In this document: piece after piece, positions 42,725 through 52,383 of the stretch
Layout: each line of letters opens with the position of its first letter
How positions within the stretch are numbered: the first letter of the stretch is position 1
DNA from: an uncultured Reyranella sp.
Lineage (GTDB): Bacteria > Pseudomonadota > Alphaproteobacteria > Reyranellales > Reyranellaceae
Direction of reading: 5' to 3'
Length of the DNA stretch: 64,000 nucleotides
NCBI RefSeq assembly: GCF_945957355.1
Contig: NZ_CAMFKM010000003.1
Coordinates: 62,001 to 126,000 of the forward strand
Made by a program: the position numbers and the translations under genes
Notes under the pieces: generated by a model
Database searches by the model: none
What the model saw: only the letters and a program-made list of their open reading frames with translations
Told to the model about the DNA's origin: nothing

Positions 42725-45700
42725 CTACTCCGCCGCCGCCTTCATCGCCTCCGGGTTGCGCCACTGGTGGAGCAGGTCGGCTTCCTTCTTCTTGGCCTTC
42801 GCGAGGTGCGCGTCCTTCACGTGGCCGTAGCCGCGGATGTCGTCGGGGATGCTCGCGAGCTTGATCGCCAGCGCGTGGTTCTGGGCAGATAGGCTTGCCA
42901 GCAGCTCGGCGATCAGCGCCTCGTAGTCGGCGATCAGCTTGCGCTCGGTCTTGCGCTCCTCGGTGTAGCCGAACACGTCGAACCTGGTGCCGCGCAGGCC
43001 CTTGAGCTTCGCCAGCATCCGGAAGGCCGGCAGCATCCAGGCGCCGAACTCCTGCTTGATCAGCTGGCCGGTCTGCGGGTCGCGGCTGGAGAAGAGCGGC
43101 GGGGCGAGGTGGAACTTGAGCTTGTAGTCGCCCTCGAACTGCTTGTTGAGGCCGGCCTGGAAGGCGGCCTCGCTGTAGAGGCGCGCGACCTCGTACTCGT
43201 CCTTGTAGGCCAGCAGCTTGGCGTAGTAGAGCGCGACGGCCTCGGCCAAGCCCGTGAGGCCGGTCTTCTGCTCGGCGGCGCGGACCTTGTCGACCAGCGC
43301 CTTGTAGCGCTGGGCAAGGGCGGCATTCTGGTAGCCGGTCAGGTGCTTCGTGCGCGAGGTCACGATCTCGTCGAGCGTCTTCGGCTGCGTGCGCGTGAAG
43401 GCGACGACGTTGGCCTTGGTCTCCTTCGGCGCGACCAGCTTTTCGACGGCGGCGCGATCGTGCGCGGCGCGGCGGCCCCAGCGGAAGGCGGCGAGGTTCA
43501 TCGGGACGGCGGCACCGTTCAGCTCGATGGCGCGCTCGATCGAGTCGTGGGCCAGCGGGATCAGGCCCTTCTGGTAGGCGTAGCCCAGCACGAACATGTT
43601 GGTGGCGATCGAATCGCCCATCAGCGCCGTGGCGATGCCGGTGGCGTCGAGGAACTCGACCGCGTCGGCGCCGGCCGCCGCCTCGACCGAGAGCTTCAGC
43701 GTGTTGGCCGGAAAGGCGAGGTCGGGATGGCGGGTGAACTCGCCGGTGATGGTCTCGTGGGTGTTGACGACGGCGTGCGAGACGCCCGGCTCGAGGCTCG
43801 CCAGCGCGCTGGGGCTGGCGCTGACGACGAGGTCGCAGCCCAGCAGCACGTTGGCGCCGCCGGCGGCCAGGCGCACGGCGTGCAGCGCCTCAGGGCTGGC
43901 GCCGATGCGGACGTGGCTGATCACCGCGCCGCCCTTCTGCGCCATGCCGAGCTGGTCGAGCACGGTCGCGCCCTTGCCCTCGATATGGGCGGCCATGCCC
44001 ATGATGGCGCCGATGGTGACCACGCCGGTGCCGCCGATGCCGGTGATGAGGACGCCATAGGGCTTGTCCTCGACCGACGGCAGGGAAGGGGCGGCGGGCA
44101 TTTCGGGCTCAGGCTTTGCGGGTGCGTCGGTCTTCTTCGCGACGGCCGCCTTGCCCTTCCGCAGCGATCCGCCCTCGACACTCACGAAGGAGGGGCAGAA
44201 GCCGTTCAGACAGGAGAAGTCCTTGTTGCAGGAGGACTGGTCGATCGAGCGCTTCCGGCCAAATTCGGTCTCGACCGGCACGACCGAGAGGCAGTTCGAC
44301 TTCACGGAACAGTCGCCGCAGCCCTCGCACACCGCCTCGTTGATGAAGACGCGCTTGTTGGGATCGGGGAAGGTACCGCGCTTCCTGCGGCGGCGCTTCT
44401 CGGCGGCGCAGGTCTGGTCGTAGATCAGGACCGACACGCCCTTGTATTCACGCAGCTCGCGCTGGACCTCGTCGAGCTGGTCGCGGTGATGGAAGCTGAC
44501 ATGCGGCGCCCATTCGGTGCCGAGCGGGTACTTGTCGGGATCGTCGCTCACCAGCGCGATGCGGCGCACGCCCTCGGCATAGACCTGCTGGCTGATCGTC
44601 CAGGGATGGACGTTGCCGTCGTGCGGCTGGCCGCCGGTCATGGCGACGGCGTCGTTGTAGAGAATCTTGTAGGTGATGGTGGTGTTGGTCGCGACCGCGT
44701 GCCGGATCGCGAGATAGCCCGAATGGAAATAGGTGCCGTCGCCCAGGTTCTGGAAGACGTGCGGCATGTCGGTGAAGTGGCTGGCGCCGACCCACGGCAC
44801 GCCCTCGGCGCCCATGTGGGTGAAGGTCTTCGTGTTTCGCTCCATGCCGATGGCCAGCGTATGGCAGCCGATGCCGGCCATCGCCATCGAGCCGTCGGGC
44901 ACCTTGGTCGACGTGTTGTGCGGGCAGCCGGAGCAGAAATAGGGGACGCGGGCGAGGCCGGCCTCGTTGCGCACCTGGCGGCCGGCACGGCGCTTCAGGG
45001 CCTGGAAGCGTTCCTTGGTGCGGCTGCTGAAGGCGTCGAGGCCGAAGCGGGCGACGATGGCCGACGCGATCTCGAAGGGCGTGAGCTCGCCGTCGGTCTT
45101 GAGCAGCATCTGGCCGCGCTCGTCGGTCTTGCCGACCACGACGGGGCGGCGGTCGGCCGGGGCGTTGAACAGCGCTTCCTTGAGCTGCTGCTCGATCAGG
45201 TTGCGCTTCTCCTCGATCACCAGGATCTCGCGCTTGCCCGTGGCGAAGGCGGTGGCGCCCTCGGTCTCCAGCGGCCACACCATGCCGACCTTGTAGATGG
45301 CGAGGCCGAGCGCCTCGGCCTCTGCATCGCCGATCCCCAGCTCGTCCAGCGCCTGGCGCACGTCGAGATAGGATTTCCCGACGGTCAAGATGCCGAAACG
45401 GGCGTCGGGGCGGCCCAGCATCAGCCGGTCGAGCTTGTTGGCGCGCCAGTAGGCCAGCGCCGCCGGCTGCTTCACCGTGACGACGCGGCGCTCCTGGCCC
45501 AGCCAGTCGTCGGGCCAGCGGATGTGCACGCCGTCGGGCGGCAGGACGAAATCGGTGGGGGTGTGGATCTCGACCCGGTGCGGGTCGATGTAGACCGAGG
45601 CCGAGCTGTCGACCGTCTCGCTCAGGACCTTGAAGGCGACCCACAGGCCCGAATAGCGCGACATCGCGAAGGCGTGCAGGCCCCAGTCGAGATATTCCTG

Positions 45701-46225
45701 GACGCCGGCCGGGTGGATGACCGGCATGCCGGCCGACATGAAGGCGGGCTCGCTCTGGTGCGCCACGGTCGAGGATTTCGCCATGTGGTCGTCGCCCGCC
45801 AGGGCCACGACGCCGCCGTGCTTCGAGGTGCCGGCATAGTTGGCGTGCTTGAAGACGTCACCGGAGCGGTCGACGCCGGGGCCCTTGCCGTACCACATGC
45901 CGAACACGCCATCGTAGCGCGCCCCAGGGTAGAGGTGGATCTGCTGGGTGCCCCACAGGGCGGTGGCGGCCAGGTCCTCGTTGGTCCCGGGCTGGAACTC
46001 GATATGGCTCTTCTTGATGAACTTCTTGGCCTGCCACAGGGCTTGGTCGAAACCGCCCAGCGGCGAGCCGCGATATCCGGAGATATAGCCGGCGGTGTTC
46101 AGGCCGGCCGCGACATCGCGCTGGCGCTGCATCATGGGGAGGCGCACCAACGCCTGCGTCCCGGTCAGATACACGCGTCCGCGTTCGAGAACGTACTTGT
46201 CGTCCAGGGTCACCGCGAGGGACAT
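42725..46225 (-). CDS. Fused indolepyruvate ferredoxin oxidoreductase
   Basis: 1166 residues. Oxidatively decarboxylates aryl- or branched 2-oxoacids such as indolepyruvate to acyl-CoA. The N-terminal part is the TPP/IorA-like region (GYISGYRGSPLGGFDQAL; later PYFCSGCPHNTSTKVPDG and GGQPHDGNV). A ferredoxin-like cluster segment lies near 645-690 (NEAVCEGCGDCSVKSNCLSV, CNKDFSCLNGFCPSF). The C-terminal IorB-like gamma domain starts at YGVLITGIGGTGVVTIGAIMGMAAHIEGKG. This single-chain form is typical of proteobacteria. An aerobic organism may use it for aromatic amino acid or phenylacetate-linked catabolism. Confidence 0.93.
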   Translation of the reverse strand: MSLAVTLDDKYVLERGRVYLTGTQALVRLPMMQRQRDVAAGLNTAGYISGYRGSPLGGFDQALWQAKKFIKKSHIEFQPGTNEDLAATALWGTQQIHLYPGARYDGVFGMWYGKGPGVDRSGDVFKHANYAGTSKHGGVVALAGDDHMAKSSTVAHQSEPAFMSAGMPVIHPAGVQEYLDWGLHAFAMSRYSGLWVAFKVLSETVDSSASVYIDPHRVEIHTPTDFVLPPDGVHIRWPDDWLGQERRVVTVKQPAALAYWRANKLDRLMLGRPDARFGILTVGKSYLDVRQALDELGIGDAEAEALGLAIYKVGMVWPLETEGATAFATGKREILVIEEKRNLIEQQLKEALFNAPADRRPVVVGKTDERGQMLLKTDGELTPFEIASAIVARFGLDAFSSRTKERFQALKRRAGRQVRNEAGLARVPYFCSGCPHNTSTKVPDGSMAMAGIGCHTLAIGMERNTKTFTHMGAEGVPWVGASHFTDMPHVFQNLGDGTYFHSGYLAIRHAVATNTTITYKILYNDAVAMTGGQPHDGNVHPWTISQQVYAEGVRRIALVSDDPDKYPLGTEWAPHVSFHHRDQLDEVQRELREYKGVSVLIYDQTCAAEKRRRRKRGTFPDPNKRVFINEAVCEGCGDCSVKSNCLSVVPVETEFGRKRSIDQSSCNKDFSCLNGFCPSFVSVEGGSLRKGKAAVAKKTDAPAKPEPEMPAAPSLPSVEDKPYGVLITGIGGTGVVTIGAIMGMAAHIEGKGATVLDQLGMAQKGGAVISHVRIGASPEALHAVRLAAGGANVLLGCDLVVSASPSALASLEPGVSHAVVNTHETITGEFTRHPDLAFPANTLKLSVEAAAGADAVEFLDATGIATALMGDSIATNMFVLGYAYQKGLIPLAHDSIERAIELNGAAVPMNLAAFRWGRRAAHDRAAVEKLVAPKETKANVVAFTRTQPKTLDEIVTSRTKHLTGYQNAALAQRYKALVDKVRAAEQKTGLTGLAEAVALYYAKLLAYKDEYEVARLYSEAAFQAGLNKQFEGDYKLKFHLAPPLFSSRDPQTGQLIKQEFGAWMLPAFRMLAKLKGLRGTRFDVFGYTEERKTERKLIADYEALIAELLASLSAQNHALAIKLASIPDDIRGYGHVKDAHLAKAKKKEADLLHQWRNPEAMKAAAE

Positions 46226-46398
46226 GGCAACCTCCCTGACATTTCAATATGGGGACGGTAGCGACGTTTGCACGCGTCGGGCAATGCGGAAGGCGACCAT
46301 GTCCGAAAAACGACGGTTTAGGTCAGGCCGGTGGGGCGTCACCCCGTCGCCGTTTCACTGTGTCACGTTCGAATGAAATGTTGTAAGCGTCCGCCGCC

Positions 46399-47373
46399 AT
46401 GACTTCAGTCCTCGTTACAGGTGTCGCCGGGTTCGTCGGCTCCCACGTCGCCCGCGCCCTGCTGGCGCGAGGCGATACCGTGGTGGGGATCGACAATTTC
46501 AGCGACTATTACGACCCGGTCCTGAAATTCGCGCGGGTCAAGCCGCTGCGTGAGACGGCCGGATTCACCTTCATCGAGGGCGACATCTCCGATCGCGGGA
46601 CGATGCTGGCCCTGGCCGACCGTCCTGGCGGTCTCGACCGGATCGTCCACCTGGCGGCCCAGCCCGGCATCCGCCATTCCAAGACAGACCCCTATATCTA
46701 CGTGCAGACCAACGTGATGGGGCATCTCGTGCTGCTGGAACTGGCGCGCCGGCTCGGGCCGCAGCTCCGGCACCTGGTCTATGCCTCGTCGTCGTCCGTC
46801 TATGGCGGCAACGCCAAGATTCCCTTCGCCGTCGGGGACCGGGTCGACCACCCGGTCTCGCTCTATGCCGCCACCAAGCGATCCGGCGAGCTGATGACCG
46901 AGACCTACGTGCACCAGTACGGGCTCAAGGCGACCGGCCTGCGCTACTTCACGGTCTACGGGCCCTGGGGGCGGCCCGACATGTCGCCGTACATTTTTGC
47001 CCGGGCGATCCACGAAGGCCGCACCATCCCGCTCTATCACCACGGCAAGCTGAAGCGCGACTTCACCTACGTCGACGACATCGTGGCCGGCACCCTGGCG
47101 GCGCTCGACCAACCGCCCGCGACAGCCGGGCACCGGCTCTACAATCTCGGCGGCTCGCGCAGCGAGGAGATCCTCGACGTCATCGCCCTGTTCGAGAAGG
47201 CGCTGGGCCGGAAGGCCGTCATCGAGCTGAAGCCCGGCGAGCCCGGCGACATGCAGGAAACCGCCGCCGACATCGACAGCACGACCCGCGACTTCGGCTG
47301 GACGCCGAAGGTCACCGTCGCCCAGGGCATCCCGCTCTTCGTCGACTGGTTCAAGGCTTATAACCGGCTCTGA
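46399..47373 (+). CDS. NAD-dependent sugar epimerase, UDP-glucuronate 4-epimerase-like
   Basis: 324 residues of the extended SDR family. VLVTGVAGFVGSHVARALL is the NAD motif; catalytic residues are in YASSSSVYGG and SLYAATKRSGELM (YxxxK near residue 154). VVGIDNFSDYYDPVLKFAR and HLAAQPGIRHSKTDPYIYVQTNV are features of UDP-glucuronate 4-epimerases that make UDP-galacturonate for polysaccharides. Divergent from the ferredoxin oxidoreductase gene; no glycosyltransferases directly adjacent. Confidence 0.88.
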   Translation: MTSVLVTGVAGFVGSHVARALLARGDTVVGIDNFSDYYDPVLKFARVKPLRETAGFTFIEGDISDRGTMLALADRPGGLDRIVHLAAQPGIRHSKTDPYIYVQTNVMGHLVLLELARRLGPQLRHLVYASSSSVYGGNAKIPFAVGDRVDHPVSLYAATKRSGELMTETYVHQYGLKATGLRYFTVYGPWGRPDMSPYIFARAIHEGRTIPLYHHGKLKRDFTYVDDIVAGTLAALDQPPATAGHRLYNLGGSRSEEILDVIALFEKALGRKAVIELKPGEPGDMQETAADIDSTTRDFGWTPKVTVAQGIPLFVDWFKAYNRL

Positions 47374-47416
47374 GCGGGGCGAAGCTCGGCTCCCTGAGCG
47401 TCATCTGATCACTTTG

Positions 47417-47542
47417 CCGTCGTCTCGACCGCAGCCTCGCGTAGCGAGGCGGAGTGGAGAGACCTTCTCTCCACCAATAGCCGATCAATCGTAGAGAGAA
47501 GGTCTCTCCACTCCGCGCTGCGCGCTCCGGTCGAGACGACGG
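47417..47542. repeat. 126-bp palindromic intergenic element
   Basis: The outer arms CCGTCGTCTCGACCG and CGGTCGAGACGACGG are perfect 15-bp complements. An inner 21-bp perfect arm (GGAGTGGAGAGACCTTCTCT and its complement) flanks a central loop of about 20 nt. The middle segments are less well paired. No gene lies inside. It looks like a member of a dispersed palindromic (REP/BIME-like) family. Confidence 0.7.
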
Positions 47543-47606
47543 GAGTTGGGGCATATGCGATTGCCCCAATCTGAAAGGGAGTGTCTGGAGGAGGCTTGAA
47601 AACAAG

Positions 47607-48134
47607 ATGACGGGCAGGTTCATCCTCACCGGGGCGCCGGGGGCGGGGAAGACGGCGGTGGTGCGGCAGCTTGAGATCGACGGTTTCGCCACGGTCGAGG
47701 AGGCGGCGACCGACGTCATCGCCCTCGAACAGGCCAGGGGCGTCGCCGAGCCCTGGACCGACCCGGGCTTCATCGACCGGATCGTGGCGCTGCAGCGGCA
47801 GAGACGCCTCGCCGCATCGGGCGAGACGCAATTCCACGACCGGTCCGCCTTTTGCACCGAGGCGCTGGCGACGTTCCTCGGCCATCCGGCCTCCGGTCTG
47901 CTGCGTACCGAGATCGAGGAGCTGACGCGCTCGGACTTCTACGAGCGCCGCGTCTTCTTCGTGCGGCTGATGGGCTTCATCGAGCCGACGGCGGCACGGC
48001 GGATCGGGCTGGAGGACGCCCGGCGCTTCGAGGCGGTGCATGAACGCACCTATCGTGCGCACGGCTTCGAGCTGGTCCCTGTCGAGCCGGGCAGCGTGGT
48101 AGATCGGGTGGCCGCGATCCGGCGCGCCCTCTAG
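47607..48134 (+). CDS. AAA-type P-loop ATPase/kinase
   Basis: 175 residues. MTGRFILTGAPGAGKTAVVRQLE gives a canonical Walker A (GAPGAGKT), and FHDRSAFCTEALA is the DRS-type motif of the NadR/AAA_28 nucleoside-kinase-like group. FVRLMGFIEPTAARRIGLEDARRFEAVHERTYRAHGFEL is the family C-terminal half. Substrate unknown. Precedes pepF by 48 bp on the same strand. Confidence 0.8.
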   Translation: MTGRFILTGAPGAGKTAVVRQLEIDGFATVEEAATDVIALEQARGVAEPWTDPGFIDRIVALQRQRRLAASGETQFHDRSAFCTEALATFLGHPASGLLRTEIEELTRSDFYERRVFFVRLMGFIEPTAARRIGLEDARRFEAVHERTYRAHGFELVPVEPGSVVDRVAAIRRAL

Positions 48135-48182
48135 CCACGTCGCGGGACGCGCCCCATATCAGGGCGACGCAAGGAGTGGTGA

Positions 48183-49952
48183 ATGAACGTAGTGCTGGGC
48201 GATCTGCCGACTTGGAACTTGGCCGACCTCTATTCCAGCCCGGGCGGGACGGATCTCGATGCCGATCTGAAGCGCGCCGCGGCAGAGGCGGAGGCCTTCG
48301 CCAGGGACTATGAGGGCAGGATCGTCGGACTCGACGGCAAGGCGCTGGGCGGCGCCATCGTGCGCCTCGAGGCGATGAGCGACCTGCTGGGCCGCATCGG
48401 CTCCTATGCCCAGCTCTATTCGGCGCAGGACCAGTCCGACCCCGAGCGCAACCGCTTCGCCCAGGACATCTCGGAGAAGCTGAACGATATCGGCTCGAAG
48501 CTGCTGTTCTTCCGGCTGGAGATCAACAAGATCGAGGATGCCGATCTCGCGGAGAAGCTGAAGGCGCCGGAGCTCGCGAAGTATGCACCGTGGCTGCGCG
48601 ACGCGCGCCTGTTCCGGCCGCACCAGCTCTCCGACGAATTGGAGAAGTTCCAGCACGACCAGTCGGTGGTCGGCAGCAGCGCCTGGTCGCGCCTGTTCGA
48701 CGAGACGATCGCGCGCCTGCGCTATCCGTTCGGCAACGAGATGCTGAGCGAGCCGCAGATCCTCGACAGGCTGTCCAACAAGGACGCTGCGGTTCGAAAG
48801 GAAGCCGCCAAGTCGTTCGGCAAGGTGCAGGGCGACAATATCGCGATCTTCTCGCTGGTCACCAACACGCTTATCAAGGACAAGGAGATCGACGATCGCT
48901 GGCGCAAATACCCGCGGCCGCAATCGTTCCGCAACCTGGCCAACGTGGTCGAGGACGAGGTCGTCGACGCGCTCGCGGCCTCGGTGAAGGCGGCCTACCC
49001 GAAGCTCTCGCATCGCTACTACAAGCTCAAGGCCCGGTGGTTCGGCGTCGAGACTATGCCCTACTGGGACCGCAACGCGCCGCTGCCCGAGCATGACGAC
49101 CGCACGATCCCCTGGCCCGAGGCCGAGAGGATCGTGCTCGATGCCTACAATGCCTTCTCGCCCGAGCTGGCCGCGGTCGGCCGCAAGTTCTTCGGCAGCG
49201 GCTGGATCGACGCGCCGGCGCGGCCGGGCAAGTCTCCGGGTGCCTTCGCCCATCCGACGGTGCCGTCGGCGCATCCGTATCTGCTGCTGAACTATCAGGG
49301 GAAGGTGCGGGACGTGATGACGCTCGCGCACGAGCTGGGCCATGGCGTCCACCAGGTCCTGGCGGCCCGGCAGGGCCCGCTGATGGCCGACACGCCGCTG
49401 ACGCTCGCGGAGACCGCCTCGGTGTTCGGCGAGATGCTGACCTTCCAGTCACTGCTCAAGACCGCACCCGACAAGGCCACGCGCAAGGCGATGTTGGCCG
49501 GGAAGGTCGAGGACATGCTGAACACCGTGGTGCGCCAGATCGCGTTCTACGATTTCGAATCGCGTATCCACATGGCGCGGCGCGAAGGCGAGCTGACGCC
49601 CGACGCGATCGGCGAAATCTGGATGGCGGTGCAGAAGGAGAGCCTCGGCCCGGCCTTCACCTTCGACGACGAGTACAAATACTATTGGTCGTACATCGGC
49701 CACTTCATCCACTCGCCGTTCTACGTCTACGCCTACGCCTTCGGCGACTGCCTGGTGAACTCGCTCTATGCCGCCTACCAGGCGAAGCCCGACGGCTTCC
49801 AGGAGAAGTATCTCGACATGCTGCGCTCGGGCGGCGTGAAGCGTCACAAGGAACTGCTGGCGCCGTTCGGCCTCGATGCCTCCGACCCGGCCTTCTGGGA
49901 CAAGGGCCTCGACGTGATCTCGGGCTTCATCGATGAACTCGAGAAGCTCTGA
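48183..49952 (+). CDS. pepF: Oligoendopeptidase F-type M3 metallopeptidase
   Basis: 589 residues. A zinc peptidase that cuts short peptides in the cytoplasm. The zinc motif is LAHELGHGVHQ (HExxH, about residues 382-390) and the third ligand lies in LAETASVFGEML. The N-terminal helical half (about 1-250) matches M3B oligopeptidases. ATG at 48183 follows AAGGAGTGG. The family also includes Pz-peptidases with similar sequence. Confidence 0.93.
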   Translation: MNVVLGDLPTWNLADLYSSPGGTDLDADLKRAAAEAEAFARDYEGRIVGLDGKALGGAIVRLEAMSDLLGRIGSYAQLYSAQDQSDPERNRFAQDISEKLNDIGSKLLFFRLEINKIEDADLAEKLKAPELAKYAPWLRDARLFRPHQLSDELEKFQHDQSVVGSSAWSRLFDETIARLRYPFGNEMLSEPQILDRLSNKDAAVRKEAAKSFGKVQGDNIAIFSLVTNTLIKDKEIDDRWRKYPRPQSFRNLANVVEDEVVDALAASVKAAYPKLSHRYYKLKARWFGVETMPYWDRNAPLPEHDDRTIPWPEAERIVLDAYNAFSPELAAVGRKFFGSGWIDAPARPGKSPGAFAHPTVPSAHPYLLLNYQGKVRDVMTLAHELGHGVHQVLAARQGPLMADTPLTLAETASVFGEMLTFQSLLKTAPDKATRKAMLAGKVEDMLNTVVRQIAFYDFESRIHMARREGELTPDAIGEIWMAVQKESLGPAFTFDDEYKYYWSYIGHFIHSPFYVYAYAFGDCLVNSLYAAYQAKPDGFQEKYLDMLRSGGVKRHKELLAPFGLDASDPAFWDKGLDVISGFIDELEKL

Positions 49953-49967
49953 CGTGGTCTCAGCACC

Positions 49968-50090
49968 AAAACACCTCATGCTGAGGAGGCCGCATCGCGG
50001 CCGTCTCGAAGCATGGGAACGCGCACCCCGATCTTTGCCCACCCTTCGAGACGCGACCCTGCGGGCCGCTCCTCAGGGTGAGGTGATTTT
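49968..50090. repeat. About 120-bp inverted repeat between pepF and the ABC1 kinase gene
   Basis: The outer arms AAAACACCTCA and TGAGGTGATTTT pair almost fully, extended by CTGAGGAG and CTCCTCAG; an inner GGCCG-rich hairpin and TCGAAGCATGGG / CCCACCCTTCGA arms follow. The sequence type (CTCATGCTGAGGAG...GCGGCCGTCTCGAAG) recurs in many alphaproteobacterial intergenic regions. It ends 10 bp before the next start codon. Confidence 0.65.
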
Positions 50091-50099
50091 GTAAGCATC

Positions 50100-51437
50100 A
50101 TGGCCTCTGACGAAGGCGATTCCCTCGGCGGCCGGCTCGGGCGCTATGCGCGGGTCGGCACGTCGGTCGGCGGGCTGGCGGTCAAGCTGGCGGGGCAGCG
50201 CTATCTCGGATTCGGTCTCGATCGCGACAAGCATGCGAGCGAACTGAAGGCGGCGCTGGGCGGGCTGAAGGGCCCCCTGATGAAGGCGGCGCAGCTGCTC
50301 GCCACCATCCCCGATGCCCTGCCGCCGGAATATGCCCGCGAGCTGGCGCAGTTGCAGGCCAATGCGCCGGCGATGGGCTGGGCCTTCGTGCGCCGCCGCA
50401 TGGCCTCGGAACTCGGGCCCGACTGGCAGGCGAAGTTCGCCCGGTTCGACAAAGAAGCGTCGTTCGCCGCGTCGCTGGGCCAGGTCCATCGCGCGACCTT
50501 GCTCGACGGGCGCGAGGTCGCGGCGAAACTCCAGTATCCCGACATGTCCTCGGCGCTGGAGGCCGACCTCAATCAGCTGAAGCTCGTGTTCGCGATCGGC
50601 CAGAGGGTCGATCCGGCGATCCGCACCGACGAGATCCATGCCGAGATCACCAACCGGCTGCGCGAGGAACTGGACTATCGCCGCGAGGCCCGGCACGCGG
50701 CGCTCTACCGCCACATGCTGCGCGACGAGAGCCAGGTCCATGTGCCCGGCGTGGTCGCCTCGCATTCGACCGAGCGGCTGCTCACCATGGACTGGCTGCA
50801 GGGCGCGCCGCTGCTCGAGTGGAAGACCCGTTCGCAGGAAGAGCGCGACGCTCTGGCCATCGCCATGTTCCGGGCCTGGTACGTGCCGTTCTATTTCTAC
50901 GGCGCCATCCACGGCGACCCGCATCTCGGCAATTACTCGGTGCGGCCGGACGGTTCGGTGAACCTGATGGACTTCGGTTGCATCCGCATCTTTCCGCCGC
51001 GCTTCGTGCGTGGCTCGATCGAGCTCTATCGCGCGCTGATGACCGACGACGAGGCGCGCGCGGTCGCGGCCTACGAGGATTGGGGGTTCACCGGGCTCAG
51101 CAAGGAGATGATCGCGATCCTCAACCGCTGGGCCGCTTTCCTCTACGGGCCGCTGATGGACGACCGTCCGCGGCGCCTTACCGAAGGCATGGCTGAGGGC
51201 TATGGTCGCGAGATGGCGCAGAACGTGTTCGGTGAACTGCGCAAGATGGGCGGGGTGCGGCCGCCGCGCGAGTTCGTGTTCATGGACCGCGCCGCGATCG
51301 GGCTGGGCTCGGTGTTCATCCATCTCCGCGCCTCGATCAACTGGCACCAGCTGTTCGAGGGCCTGATCGACGGCTTCGATGTCGATGCGTTGACGCAGCG
51401 GCAGGACCTGGCGCTGAAAGAGGCCGGACTCGCGTGA
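50100..51437 (+). CDS. ABC1/UbiB-family atypical kinase
   Basis: 445 residues of the AarF/ABC1 family. GPLMKAAQLLATIPDALPPEYARELAQLQ corresponds to the KxGQ-like N-terminal motif, here K-A-A-Q. FAASLGQVHRATLLDGREVAAKLQYPD holds the alanine-rich nucleotide loop and lysine, and HGDPHLGNYSVRPDGSVNLMDFGCIR holds the catalytic and metal residues. The C-terminus lacks clear membrane helices, unlike UbiB proper. A role in ubiquinone or lipid metabolism is likely but unproved. The ATG follows a palindromic element; the next gene overlaps by 4 bp. Confidence 0.88.
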   Translation: MASDEGDSLGGRLGRYARVGTSVGGLAVKLAGQRYLGFGLDRDKHASELKAALGGLKGPLMKAAQLLATIPDALPPEYARELAQLQANAPAMGWAFVRRRMASELGPDWQAKFARFDKEASFAASLGQVHRATLLDGREVAAKLQYPDMSSALEADLNQLKLVFAIGQRVDPAIRTDEIHAEITNRLREELDYRREARHAALYRHMLRDESQVHVPGVVASHSTERLLTMDWLQGAPLLEWKTRSQEERDALAIAMFRAWYVPFYFYGAIHGDPHLGNYSVRPDGSVNLMDFGCIRIFPPRFVRGSIELYRALMTDDEARAVAAYEDWGFTGLSKEMIAILNRWAAFLYGPLMDDRPRRLTEGMAEGYGREMAQNVFGELRKMGGVRPPREFVFMDRAAIGLGSVFIHLRASINWHQLFEGLIDGFDVDALTQRQDLALKEAGLA

Positions 51438-52348
51438 ACATCCTGGTGACGGGTTCGTCGGGCTGGCTCGGCCAGACCCTGGTGCCCAGGCTTGTGCGCG
51501 ACGGACACAAGGTCGTGGGGCTCGATCCGGAGCCCGGCGCCACGACATCGGTCGTCGGCTCTGTCGTGGATCGCGCGCTGGTTCGCCGCGTCATCCGCGA
51601 CGAGGGCATCACGGCCATCGTTCATGCCGCCGCACGCCACAAGCCGCACATCGAGACCCACGACAATTCCGAGTTCGTCGCCGTCAACGTGCAGGGCACG
51701 CTGAACCTTCTGGAGGAGGCGGTGGCGCCGGGTTCCCGGGTCGACCGCTTCGTCTTCACCTCGACGACCTCGCTCATGATCTCGCAGGAGATCCGGGACG
51801 GGAAGGCGGGCGGGGCGAAGGAAGCGGTGTGGATCGACGAGACGATGGCGCCGCTCAGGCCGCGCAACATCTACGGCGTTACCAAGCTCGCGGCCGAGGA
51901 ACTGTGCCGCCTGTTCAACCACCTGCACGGGCTGCCGGTCCTCGTGCTGCGCACCTCGCGGTTCTTCCCGGAGGAAGACGACATGGCGCACGCCATCGTC
52001 CAGTCGGGCGAGAACACCAAGGCCAACGAATTCCTGTTCCGCCGCCTCTCCGTCGAGGACGCGGCCGAGGCTCACGTCGTGGCGCTGGCCAGGGCGAAGG
52101 AAATCGGCTTCGACACCTTCATCGTCTCGGCGCCGACCCCATTCCGGCGCGAGGATTGTCGTGCACTGATCGCCGATGCGCCCGCGGTGGTCGCCCGCCT
52201 GTTCCCCGAGTATCGCATGCTCTATGAACGGCGCGGCTGGACGATGTTCGACACGATCGATCGCGTCTACGATGCCGGAAAGGCGGAGCGCGTTCTGGGC
52301 TTCAGGTGCCGCACCGACTTCGCCGAGATCCTCGCGCGGTTGCGGTAG
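51434..52348 (+). CDS. NAD(P)-dependent epimerase/dehydratase
   Basis: 304 residues, GTG start overlapping the kinase stop (GTGA). ILVTGSSGWLGQTLVPRLV is the cofactor motif; FVFTSTTSLM and NIYGVTKLAAEELC (YxxxK) carry the catalytic residues. Extended SDR of uncertain substrate. Translationally coupled to the ABC1 kinase, which suggests a shared pathway. Confidence 0.85.
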   Translation: MNILVTGSSGWLGQTLVPRLVRDGHKVVGLDPEPGATTSVVGSVVDRALVRRVIRDEGITAIVHAAARHKPHIETHDNSEFVAVNVQGTLNLLEEAVAPGSRVDRFVFTSTTSLMISQEIRDGKAGGAKEAVWIDETMAPLRPRNIYGVTKLAAEELCRLFNHLHGLPVLVLRTSRFFPEEDDMAHAIVQSGENTKANEFLFRRLSVEDAAEAHVVALARAKEIGFDTFIVSAPTPFRREDCRALIADAPAVVARLFPEYRMLYERRGWTMFDTIDRVYDAGKAERVLGFRCRTDFAEILARLR

Positions 52349-52383
52349 GGGCAACTAAAGTTGCCTCCCAGCGTTTGGTCGGT

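Noticed and set aside
43109..46261. A 1050-codon open frame on the plus strand opposite the ferredoxin oxidoreductase gene
   Set aside because: It is a shadow of the high-GC coding strand: composition is Arg/Asp/Gly/Val-skewed, no domain is recognisable, and the minus-strand product has clear family motifs throughout.
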